This document shows, one piece after another, positions 1 through 5,845 of a stretch of DNA of 5,845 bases. The stretch's first letter is position 1, and each line of letters opens with the position of its first letter. Both the position numbers and the translations under genes were made by a program. Source of the DNA: Candidatus Neomicrothrix sp. UBA4542 (lineage in GTDB: Bacteria > Actinomycetota > Acidimicrobiia > Acidimicrobiales > Poriferisodalaceae). The stretch is from the NCBI GenBank assembly GCA_002388005.1, contig DGLO01000090.1:2502-8346 (forward strand), written 5' to 3'. The notes beneath the pieces were generated by a model, which worked only from the letters and a program-made list of their open reading frames with translations, did no database searches and had not been told where the DNA came from.

Positions 1-24
1 ATTCGTCCGCTCTGGCAACCTTCC
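1..24 (-). tRNA. tRNA-Ser, 5' part only (cut by window edge)
   Basis: Read on the minus strand, the first 24 bases give a tRNA 5' end: acceptor strand GGAAGGT, then T8 and G9, then CCA as the first half of the D stem, followed by the D loop GAGCGGACGAAT. The GAGCGG...CGAA pattern after a GGA start is typical of class II serine tRNAs. The second half of the D stem, the anticodon, the variable arm and the T arm lie outside the window, so the isoacceptor cannot be read. Leucine tRNA is the other long-variable-arm class, but it normally does not begin GGA with this D loop. The identification rests on only 24 bases, so it is likely but not certain. Confidence 0.68.
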
Positions 25-31
25 ACTCTTG

Positions 32-37
32 ATCCTA
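32..37 (-). promoter_or_regulatory. possible -10 box for the minus-strand tRNA
   Basis: On the minus strand the sequence TAGGAT lies seven bases before the tRNA 5' end and matches the actinobacterial TAnnnT type of -10 element. Initiation would fall almost at the mature 5' end of the tRNA. No well-spaced -35 is obvious: TTGGAA is present upstream but only 14 bases away. The call is positional and tentative. Confidence 0.3.
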
Positions 38-226
38 TCCAGCGACCTGCGTTCCAACGTGAACGCAAATTCAGCTTCTAATGCAGCATCGGCTAACCGG
101 CAACGCGTCGGGCGTAGTCTCGCTGCATGAGGACATGCTTCCCTAGTGATTTGTTGCGCAGCGCATCGAATCAAACACCCCAATACTGTCCTGTCCCTCT
201 CATTTTCATCGAACGAAACAATCTCC

Positions 227-230
227 GAGG
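227..230 (+). promoter_or_regulatory. ribosome binding site that supports the xseA GTG start
   Basis: GAGG lies six bases before the GTG at 237. It selects this GTG as the xseA start, and the protein then begins a few residues before the conserved SVADL-type start of the OB fold. Confidence 0.6.
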
Positions 231-236
231 CGGCCG

Positions 237-1496
237 GTGACCACCACACACACTTGGTCGGTGGCAGACCTCTGCGCCGCAGTACGGGATACGTTTGCCG
301 CAGTCTTCCCCGAAGAATTGTGGCTCGAAGGCGAAATCGTTGGATTGAAAGACCACTCGTCTGGGCACGTCTATTTCGATCTCGTTGAACCTGACGCTGC
401 CGGAAGTACGGTCGACAAAATGTCGATCGCCTTGTGGAGGGGTCGCCGCCCAGGGGTCGAATCCGTTCTGAGTCGAGCCGACGCAGGTCCACTTACCGAC
501 GGGATCAAAGTTCGGATAAGAGGCGAACTCTCGTTCTATGCGCCTCAAGGTCGGGTGCAGTTGCTGATGACTGCCATTGATCCCCATCACACGTTGGGAA
601 CATTGGCGGTGGACAAGGAAAAAGTTCTTCAAAGGTTGTCCCATTCTGGACTGCTCGAAACGAACTCAGCGCTCCCTCTGCCTGTAGTACCTCTTCACAT
701 TGGGTTAATCACCTCCGATGGGAGCGCCGCTTACAACGATTTCGTGAACGAAATAGCTTCAAGCGCGTACCCATTTAAGATTTCACTCATTCACTCATCA
801 GTGCAGGGCACAGACGCCGAACGGGACCTGGTTGCGGCGATCACCGCCATGTCGAAGCACCATGTAGATGTGATCGCGGTCGTACGTGGTGGCGGGGCGC
901 GCACCGACCTAATGGCGTTCGATCTTGAGAGTGTCGCTCGTGTCGTCGCAGAGTCACCCGTACCAGTTTTTTCTGGGATAGGCCATGAGATTGACAGATC
1001 TGTGGTTGACGAAGTCGCGCATACGGCGTTCAAGACACCAACTGCTTGCGCTGTCGCGTTAGTGCAACGAGTCCAAGCCTTTAACCAACACCTATCAGAG
1101 GGTTCGAAAAGGCTTGCCGTTCTCGCAACGAGTCGCCATGACCGAGCCGCTGAACTCGTTACTTCTGTCGCCAGAACCATCAACGACCGGACCCGTCGAA
1201 CTCTGGCTGTGAACGAAGAACGACTATTGGCGGTGAGGAGTCGTCTTCAAGATTTAGTGAGGGGAGCGATGAGCCATGAAACCCAGCGCATCGATCGGAT
1301 CGCGGATCTAGTCGGAGCCCTTCACCCTGATCGAGTTCTCGCCCGCGGGTTTTCGATTACCCGCGACAAGAACGGTGACATCGTTCGAGGCATCGTTCCA
1401 CCTGGAAATGAAATATCGAGCGAAACTACCTCTGCGCTGATCGTCAGCACAGTTACCGACTCGCGCCTACGTCAGATGGAGGAGACAAATGGCTGA
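237..1496 (+). CDS. xseA: exonuclease VII large subunit
   Basis: This is the catalytic subunit of exonuclease VII, which with XseB degrades single-stranded DNA from either end to oligonucleotides in the cytoplasm and contributes to DNA repair. The 419-residue length is normal for the family. Residues about 7-105 form the N-terminal OB-fold DNA-binding domain (WSVADL, then WLEGEIVGLKDHSSGHVYFDL). The catalytic domain starts near residue 145 (LPLPVVPLHIGLITSDGSAA) and contains RGGG at 217-220 and GIGHEID at 248-253. A helical region rich in Arg and Glu follows (about 275-360), then the C-terminal LARGFSITRDKNG segment (368 onward). The start is GTG, with GAGG six bases upstream. The family's usual RGGGS motif reads RGGGA here. 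The gene overlaps xseB by 8 bases, as expected for an operon. No convincing promoter was found in the upstream spacer. Identification is firm. Confidence 0.95.
   Translation: MTTTHTWSVADLCAAVRDTFAAVFPEELWLEGEIVGLKDHSSGHVYFDLVEPDAAGSTVDKMSIALWRGRRPGVESVLSRADAGPLTDGIKVRIRGELSFYAPQGRVQLLMTAIDPHHTLGTLAVDKEKVLQRLSHSGLLETNSALPLPVVPLHIGLITSDGSAAYNDFVNEIASSAYPFKISLIHSSVQGTDAERDLVAAITAMSKHHVDVIAVVRGGGARTDLMAFDLESVARVVAESPVPVFSGIGHEIDRSVVDEVAHTAFKTPTACAVALVQRVQAFNQHLSEGSKRLAVLATSRHDRAAELVTSVARTINDRTRRTLAVNEERLLAVRSRLQDLVRGAMSHETQRIDRIADLVGALHPDRVLARGFSITRDKNGDIVRGIVPPGNEISSETTSALIVSTVTDSRLRQMEETNG
1478..1484 (+). promoter_or_regulatory. strong ribosome binding site for xseB inside the xseA 3' end
   Basis: GGAGGAG sits within the last codons of xseA, with the GGAGG core six bases before the xseB ATG. 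It fixes the xseB start and allows re-initiation by ribosomes finishing xseA. Confidence 0.75.
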
Positions 1497-1692
1497 GGAA
1501 AAGGTCACCTTTCAAGCTGCAATGGAAGAGCTAGAGCTAATTCTTCGCAAGCTCGACGGTGAGGAAGTCAACATCGACTCGTTGACTGTCGACTTGCAAC
1601 GTGCGTCGGAATTAATCGAGTGGTGCCGCAGCCGATTGGAAACGACAAAAGTCGAGGTTGAACGAATAGTCACTGACCTTGAAGACCAGTAG
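1489..1692 (+). CDS. xseB: exonuclease VII small subunit
   Basis: This is the small helical subunit that binds XseA in multiple copies and is needed for exonuclease VII activity. The 67-residue product matches the usual family length of about 60-80. It shows the characteristic pattern FQAAMEELELILRKLDGEE (residues 8-26), followed by a second amphipathic helix with SELIEWCRSRLETTKVEVERI (about 40-60). In other family members the first helix is FEEAL.ELE.IV..LE.GE, so the correspondence is clear. It begins at an ATG overlapping the last 8 bases of xseA, with a strong GGAGGAG upstream. The dependence on xseA translation suggests the two subunits are made in a coupled way. The next gene on this strand lies 261 bases away beyond a strong hairpin, so the operon probably ends here. 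Confidence 0.94.
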   Translation: MAEEKVTFQAAMEELELILRKLDGEEVNIDSLTVDLQRASELIEWCRSRLETTKVEVERIVTDLEDQ

Positions 1693-1736
1693 ACATCGTC
1701 TGTGTACCGGCGGGCCCGCCATCTCGTCTCAAAAGT

Positions 1737-1774
1737 GTGAGCCGAGGGAGTCGGTGGGTACTCCCTCGGCTCAC
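1737..1774 (+). terminator. perfect 15-bp hairpin after xseB, probable terminator without U-tract
   Basis: The arms GTGAGCCGAGGGAGT (1737-1751) and its exact reverse complement (1760-1774) enclose an 8-base loop. The hairpin begins 45 bases after the xseB stop. Four A residues precede it but no T-run follows, so it is not a textbook intrinsic terminator. Actinobacteria are reported to use hairpins lacking a U-tract, and the position at the end of an operon fits. It could instead act as a 3' mRNA-stabilising structure. Confidence 0.6.
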
Positions 1775-1872
1775 GGAACGCTCTCGGACCGGTGGGGAAT
1801 CCGGAGCGCATGCCATGTGGCCCAGCAAAGAACTAAGCCAGATATCGAGTTGTGTGCACGGATAAATCCGGC

Positions 1873-1902
1873 CGAATGAAGGACAGAACCGTCCTTCATT
1901 CG
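1873..1902. repeat. perfect 12-bp inverted repeat upstream of the S9 peptidase
   Basis: CGAATGAAGGAC (1873-1884) is followed by a 6-base loop (AGAACC) and the exact reverse complement GTCCTTCATTCG (1891-1902). It lies 51 bases before the TTG start of the peptidase. A smaller dyad CGGAT-AA-ATCCG (1859-1870) precedes it and CCGGG/CCCGG (1903-1907 and 1918-1922) follows. No T-run follows in either direction. It may be a leader hairpin, an operator or a second termination structure; the sequence alone does not decide. Confidence 0.55.
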
Positions 1903-1953
1903 CCGGGCATCTTAGTACCCGGATACGGTTGAACCATTCATCATTGACGGAAA

Positions 1954-3867
1954 TTGAGACCTGTTTTGGAAGAAGATCGACCCTACGGCAGTTGGCCTTC
2001 GCAACTCAGTTCTCGTGAACTAGCGAACGGCGCGATTCGGCGATCAGAGCCCCGTGTTTTCAACGGCGATGTCCTCTGGTTGGAGGGCCGTCCCGCAGAA
2101 TCCGGTCGAACAGCTCTGGTGTCATTCAACGGGAACGAGTCCAAAACATTGGGGCCGCGAGATCTGAACGTGCGGACACTTGTTCACGAGTACGGCGGAG
2201 GCGGATGGCTTCCCACCGACCACGGAATCTTGCTCTCACGTTTCGAAGATCAACGCATTTGGCTGCTTGGCGATGACCTGCATCCGATAACGCCCGAACC
2301 CAGTTCTCCTAAATCTCAGCGATTCGCCGACGGAACCCGTGTAGCTGGCAGCGACCACACCATCTGGGTCGTCGAAAGTCACCAACAACGAGGCGTAGAA
2401 CCTCAAAATTTCTTGGCGACGGTCACTCTTGACGGATCGGTCACAGAGATCGCGTCCGGAGCAGATTTTTACTCCTCCCCCACCACTTCGGCCGATGGTG
2501 AGACCCTGGCGTATTTGTCCTGGGACCACCCGTCAATGCCTTGGGATCACGTCCGTTTGCACGTTGCTCATCGCAGCAACAATGGGTGGACAGGTCATCG
2601 CGTGGTGCTTGATGGCCCCGCCTTGCAACAACCCAGCTTTTCCCCCGACGGGCGACTCCATGTCATTAGTGACGCTACGGGGTGGTGGAACATTCACGAA
2701 GTCGATACCGCTGCTGGGCGTTCACAACCAATCGTCGAGGCCGACCTTGAGTTCGGTGTTCCCTCTTGGGTTTTCGGTCAGAAAACCTATGTTTGGGACG
2801 GACAAAAAGTTTGGTGCACCTGGATGGACGGAGGGGTGGGGCACGTCGGTCAGATCGTAGATGGGGACCTACGAGAACTGGACAGTGGTTTCACCGAATT
2901 CAACGGCCTCGGTGTTCTAGCCGAAGACCGGGTCGTAACCATTGCGGCTAGTTGGGAGAAAAGCACCGCCATCTACGCATTAGCAAGCGATGGTTCATCA
3001 GAGCAACTAAGTGATCCGGATTCGCTGCCCATCACCTCAGAAGATGTTTCGGTCCCGCAACCGATTGTTGTCCCTGACCCTCAGGGGCAACCCACCCATG
3101 CCTTCCACTTCCCCCCAACTAACTCCAGTTGCTTCTCATCTTCTGGTTTGCCACCACTGCTCGTGTTGAGCCACGGTGGTCCAACGGGGGCAGCACGTTC
3201 GTCCTTCGATGCGGGCATTCAATATTGGACCAACCGCGGCGTCGCCGTAGTCGATGTGAATTATCGGGGCAGCACAGGGTTTGGGACGGCGTACCGCGAC
3301 AAGCTCAAAGGTCAGTGGGGCATCGTAGATACCGAGGATTGCATAGGTGCCGCCAAGTATCTCGCGGACTCCGGAACTGTTGATCCCGAATCTCTCGCAA
3401 TCAAGGGGGGTTCTGCGGGTGGCTTTACGACGTTGTGCGCGCTGACCAACAGCGATCTTTTTGCGGCAGGTATCTCTCGGTACGGGGTCGCTGATCTGGC
3501 GTCGTTGGCACGAGACACCCATAAGTTCGAAGCTCGTTACCTCGATTCGTTGGTGGGGTTGTGGCCAGATGACGAGGAGCTATATGCAGAACGTTCGCCT
3601 ATCAATCACACTGAACGACTTTCGACTCCCATGATTGTGTTGCAGGGGTCTGAGGACCCCGTGGTGCCACCATCCCAGGCTGATCTGCTTGTTGATGCGC
3701 TGGCTATGGCTAACATTCCGCACGCTTACGTGCTTTTCGATGGTGAAAGTCACGGATTTCGAAAAGCTGAGACCATAGCTAGAGCCCTTGAGGCGGAATT
3801 GTCGTTCCTGGGTCAAGTTCTGGGTTTCGAACCGGCGGATGCAGTTCAACGGATCGAATTGCAGTGA
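1954..3867 (+). CDS. S9 (prolyl oligopeptidase) family serine peptidase, acylaminoacyl-peptidase-like
   Basis: This is a probable cytoplasmic serine peptidase that removes residues or short peptides from oligopeptides; the exact substrate cannot be told. The 637-residue length is normal for the S9C-like branch. Residues about 10-380 form the beta-propeller that gates access, with the family landmarks PYGSWPS (10-16), HEYGGG (78-83) and WDHPSMPWD (190-198). The alpha/beta-hydrolase domain follows, with SHGGPT (406-411), NYRGSTGFG (436-444) and the nucleophile elbow GGSAGG with Ser487. Asp568 in GSEDPVVPP and His600 in GESHGF complete the triad, so the enzyme should be active. No signal peptide is visible. 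An in-frame TGA at 1945 leaves only TTG starts (1954, or 1966) ahead of the conserved N-terminus. GACGG before 1954 is a weak, close ribosome site. The gene appears to be its own transcription unit and its stop lies two bases from the convergent capA-like stop. Confidence 0.93.
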   Translation: MRPVLEEDRPYGSWPSQLSSRELANGAIRRSEPRVFNGDVLWLEGRPAESGRTALVSFNGNESKTLGPRDLNVRTLVHEYGGGGWLPTDHGILLSRFEDQRIWLLGDDLHPITPEPSSPKSQRFADGTRVAGSDHTIWVVESHQQRGVEPQNFLATVTLDGSVTEIASGADFYSSPTTSADGETLAYLSWDHPSMPWDHVRLHVAHRSNNGWTGHRVVLDGPALQQPSFSPDGRLHVISDATGWWNIHEVDTAAGRSQPIVEADLEFGVPSWVFGQKTYVWDGQKVWCTWMDGGVGHVGQIVDGDLRELDSGFTEFNGLGVLAEDRVVTIAASWEKSTAIYALASDGSSEQLSDPDSLPITSEDVSVPQPIVVPDPQGQPTHAFHFPPTNSSCFSSSGLPPLLVLSHGGPTGAARSSFDAGIQYWTNRGVAVVDVNYRGSTGFGTAYRDKLKGQWGIVDTEDCIGAAKYLADSGTVDPESLAIKGGSAGGFTTLCALTNSDLFAAGISRYGVADLASLARDTHKFEARYLDSLVGLWPDDEELYAERSPINHTERLSTPMIVLQGSEDPVVPPSQADLLVDALAMANIPHAYVLFDGESHGFRKAETIARALEAELSFLGQVLGFEPADAVQRIELQ

Positions 3868-3897
3868 CGTCATTCTGTGGCGATCGTTGTCGTCACT
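3863..3897. terminator. weak inverted repeat at the convergent gene junction, possible bidirectional terminator
   Basis: AGTGACG (3863-3869) and its exact complement CGTCACT (3891-3897) could pair across a 21-base loop, spanning the stop codons of both convergent genes. The stem is short, the loop long, and no T-run is seen on either strand. It is listed because it is the only pairing noticed at a junction that otherwise has no room for a terminator. Confidence 0.2.
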
Positions 3898-5096
3898 CCC
3901 TCGGTGCCGGTTGGGGCTTCTGTAGTTGTCGGTGACTCAGGGGCGTATTCTTCGCATCTGCCTTCGACGATGTCGACGATTCGTTCATAGCGATCGCCGC
4001 TCGAGATGGGGGTGGCGGAGCCTGTGTAGTTCAGTACATGGGGGTGAAATTGGTAGCCCTGTATTGAGGAGCCTTTGAAGACAACTTCGAGTACTCCCGT
4101 GTCGCCAGTAATGCCATACCGGGGATGCCAGGCGAAGTTTCCTAACGAATACGCTATGACGGTTCGATCGTAGGTTTCGATGGGTTGCAGTACGTGCGGG
4201 TGATGGCCGAGGATCAAATCAGCGCCAGCGTCGATTACTTGCTGTGCAAGGGAACGTTGCTCTTCGGTTGGGCAAGGTTCGCGCTCAACCCCCCAGTGCA
4301 AACTGACAACCACTACGTCGTTTCCTGAAGCTGCTGCTCGAACAGCAGCCAACACTCGAGGAATCGCCCACTTGGCGTCTGCAACTCCGGGTCGGTCAGC
4401 TCCTGCGGCGAAGCCCCCTGGCACGACAGCGGTTGCTGAGACAAACGCGACGCGGATTCCATTGTCGAGGCTCAGGACTCGGGGAGCATAAGCCTCCGCA
4501 TTGTTGGATCCGGCTCCGGGTCGAAGGATACCTACTTCGTCGAGAACCGAAATTGTGTCTTCCAACCCTTCGCGTCCATAGTCGAATACGTGATTATTTC
4601 CTAGGGAGACAACGTCGATTCCTGCACCGGCCAGCGTTAGCGCAGACGATCCGGGGGCACGGAAAACGTATTCTTTGTCGTAAGGTTCGCCGCGTTCGGT
4701 GATGGCCATCTCAAGATTGACGATGGCCACGTCCGCCGATTTGAGGTCAGGGTGGACTTCGGTAAAGGGGTCGACGCCTTCTGGTTCGGTGAGATCAAGC
4801 AGCACATCGCCCCCTGCTAGCAGCGTCCACATTTGTTCGTTCACGACAGTGGTAGCGGTAGACGTCGCTGCTTCAGTCGTAGAGGGGCTCGCCTCATTAT
4901 CTTGTTCGGTGACAGTTGTCACTGTGGTGGAAGTGGTGCTTGAAGTTGGAGGGGATCGGTCTTCCGATTGATCGTTACTGGGTATCGAGGTGTCACGAAC
5001 AACGAAGATCGCTTTTTCTGGTTCTGAGTCCGCGCACCCAGGCGCAATTAGCAGGGTAAGTCCCGCGAATCCGGAGAGAATGCAGCGTCGTAACAC
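3870..5096 (-). CDS. CapA-family (PGA_cap) exported protein with metallophosphoesterase fold, putative lipoprotein
   Basis: The protein belongs to the CapA/PgsA poly-gamma-glutamate-type family, which has a calcineurin-like metallophosphoesterase fold. A role in the cell envelope is likely, but capsule synthesis is not supported because no capB or capC lies nearby. With the GTG at 5096 it has 408 residues. Residues 1-20 look like a signal peptide (MLRRC, then the hydrophobic ILSGFAGLTLLIA) ending at Cys21, a possible lipid attachment site. Residues about 36-85 are a Thr/Ser-rich linker. The folded domain runs from about 90 to 380: AGGDVLLD (94-101), NLE (127-129), LGNNHVFDYG (165-174), HWGVE (267-271), GHHPHVLQ (297-304), then YSLGNF. 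A second Thr-rich tail ends the protein. Reading frame continues upstream to an ATG at 5297, but that would overlap SURF1 by over 160 bases and bury the signal peptide. The GTG lacks a clear ribosome site, so the start is the least certain part. Confidence 0.87.
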   Translation of the reverse strand: MLRRCILSGFAGLTLLIAPGCADSEPEKAIFVVRDTSIPSNDQSEDRSPPTSSTTSTTVTTVTEQDNEASPSTTEAATSTATTVVNEQMWTLLAGGDVLLDLTEPEGVDPFTEVHPDLKSADVAIVNLEMAITERGEPYDKEYVFRAPGSSALTLAGAGIDVVSLGNNHVFDYGREGLEDTISVLDEVGILRPGAGSNNAEAYAPRVLSLDNGIRVAFVSATAVVPGGFAAGADRPGVADAKWAIPRVLAAVRAAASGNDVVVVSLHWGVEREPCPTEEQRSLAQQVIDAGADLILGHHPHVLQPIETYDRTVIAYSLGNFAWHPRYGITGDTGVLEVVFKGSSIQGYQFHPHVLNYTGSATPISSGDRYERIVDIVEGRCEEYAPESPTTTEAPTGTEGVTTTIATE

Positions 5097-5133
5097 CGAG
5101 GCCGAGTCTACGGGGGCGGCTAGCGTGCTCCCG

Positions 5134-5845
5134 ATGTACGGCTTCGCGCGCCAACCCAAATGGATAGTGGCGCATCTGCTCACGTTCTTGTTGTTAGCCA
5201 CGTTTATTTCGGCAGGTATTTGGCAATTGGGGCGCCACACGGAACGTGGGCAACGCAACGAAGCGGTGTTGGCCCGCGCTGAGGCCACCATGGTCAACGC
5301 CCAAGATCTCTTCGGGACCTACAACGACATCGAGTTCCGTGTGGCAGAGCTCCAAGGGATCTGGTCCCCCACCGACGCGGTGGTGATCCGTAATCGCAGC
5401 CACCAAAAAGCGTCTGGATGTCATCTGGCTGTGCCGTTAGCGACGAACGAGTACCAAGGTGTGCTTGTGGTTGTCGGCTGGATGCACGAGGTCGAATGCC
5501 AAACTGCCGTTCAGGCCGCGCCGGAGGGTTCCGTGTCGCTCACCGGTCGCGTTCGTTTCAGTCAGACGAGGGGTTCTATAGGGGCGCGCGACAGTTCAAC
5601 GGGTGTACTTCGTACGCTTGCTCGAACCGATGTGGCCAGGGTTGACCAGCAGGTGGCACTCACTCTCGCGCCGGTTTACGTCGAGCTGATGGACAGCGCC
5701 CCCCGGGTTGATGGGCCGGTTCCTGTCGACCCTCCCCCCACTGATGTCGGACCGCATCTGGGTTACACCGTTCAATGGTTTCTGTTCTTTGTGGTTGGAG
5801 CAGTTGGTTATCCGCTGGTGCTGCGGCGCCACGCACATCGCGGCG
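5134..5845 (+). CDS. SURF1-family cytochrome oxidase assembly protein (3' end cut by window)
   Basis: SURF1 proteins are membrane proteins that help assemble aa3-type cytochrome c oxidase, probably at the heme a insertion step. The 237 visible residues show the family layout. A first membrane helix (about 11-30, WIVAHLLTFLLLATFISAG) leads into WQLGRHTER (30-38). An extracytoplasmic domain follows, with RNRSHQ and GVLVVVGWMHEV, then the diagnostic GPHLGYTVQWF (206-216) and a second helix to about 232, ending in the basic RRHAHR. No stop is reached, but this is near the normal C-terminus, so only a few residues are probably missing. ATG 5134 gives the usual MYGFARQPKW-type start. GTG 5125, five bases after a G-rich GGGGGCGG, and ATG 5080 after GGAGAGA are in-frame alternatives; the last would overlap capA. 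Context is divergent from the capA-like gene. Oxidase genes, if nearby, lie outside the window. Confidence 0.9.
   Translation, partial: MYGFARQPKWIVAHLLTFLLLATFISAGIWQLGRHTERGQRNEAVLARAEATMVNAQDLFGTYNDIEFRVAELQGIWSPTDAVVIRNRSHQKASGCHLAVPLATNEYQGVLVVVGWMHEVECQTAVQAAPEGSVSLTGRVRFSQTRGSIGARDSSTGVLRTLARTDVARVDQQVALTLAPVYVELMDSAPRVDGPVPVDPPPTDVGPHLGYTVQWFLFFVVGAVGYPLVLRRHAHRG

Noticed and set aside
151..187. Possible xseA promoter built from TTGTTG and AATACT
   Set aside because: The two boxes are about 25 bases apart, far from the usual 16-18, so I could not support a promoter call.
171..644. 157-residue open frame on the minus strand opposite xseA
   Set aside because: It lies wholly opposite a firmly identified gene, extends into the xseA upstream region, and its translation shows no recognisable domain. 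It is a shadow of xseA coding bias.
1775..1872. Possible tRNA or known small RNA in the xseB-peptidase spacer
   Set aside because: There is no T-arm GTTCGAATC-type sequence, no cloverleaf pairing, and no C-rich loops of the 6C RNA type.
1679..1879. 66-residue plus-strand frame overlapping the xseB end and the intergenic hairpin
   Set aside because: It reads through the perfect 15-bp hairpin, has no ribosome site or recognisable sequence, and its start lies inside xseB.
3129..3522. Several overlapping frames on both strands within the peptidase hydrolase domain
   Set aside because: All lie inside the region coding for the SHGGPT, NYRGSTGFG and GGSAGG motifs in the main frame and show no independent features.
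5097..5297. N-terminal extension of the capA-like gene to the ATG at 5297
   Set aside because: The added 67 residues overlap the SURF1 start region on the other strand, look non-homologous, and would place the signal peptide inside the protein.

Overview
The window looks like a piece of a moderately high-GC actinobacterial chromosome. A class such as Acidimicrobiia is possible, but this is an inference from protein style only: Thr/Ser-rich linkers in an exported CapA protein, GTG and TTG starts, and an actinobacterial-type SURF1. No mobile element, CRISPR array, phage gene or toxin system is visible.

Left to right: the first 24 bases are the 5' end of a minus-strand serine tRNA that runs off the left edge, with a possible -10 box just upstream of it. 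A spacer of about 210 bases separates it from the divergent plus-strand pair xseA-xseB (237-1692), the two subunits of exonuclease VII. These overlap by 8 bases and are almost certainly translated together. After xseB comes a non-coding stretch of 261 bases (1693-1953). It holds a perfect 15-bp hairpin that probably ends the xse transcript, and a second perfect 12-bp hairpin set in a cluster of smaller dyads ahead of the next gene.

From 1954 to 3867 lies a complete S9-family serine peptidase (beta-propeller plus alpha/beta-hydrolase, catalytic Ser/Asp/His all present) that must start at a TTG. It converges on a minus-strand CapA-type metallophosphoesterase-fold protein (3870-5096) that has a signal peptide or lipobox and a Thr-rich linker. 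The two stop codons are only two bases apart and together form the palindrome TGACGTCA.

A SURF1-family cytochrome-oxidase assembly protein (from about 5134) runs rightward, divergent from capA, and is cut by the right edge close to its natural C-terminus.

Functionally the window is a mix of housekeeping genes: DNA repair nuclease, peptide hydrolysis, envelope protein and respiratory-complex assembly. They share little beyond neighbourhood. I found no convincing evidence of a new multi-gene system. The points worth a second look are the compact gene junctions, the hairpin cluster, and small deviations in conserved motifs.
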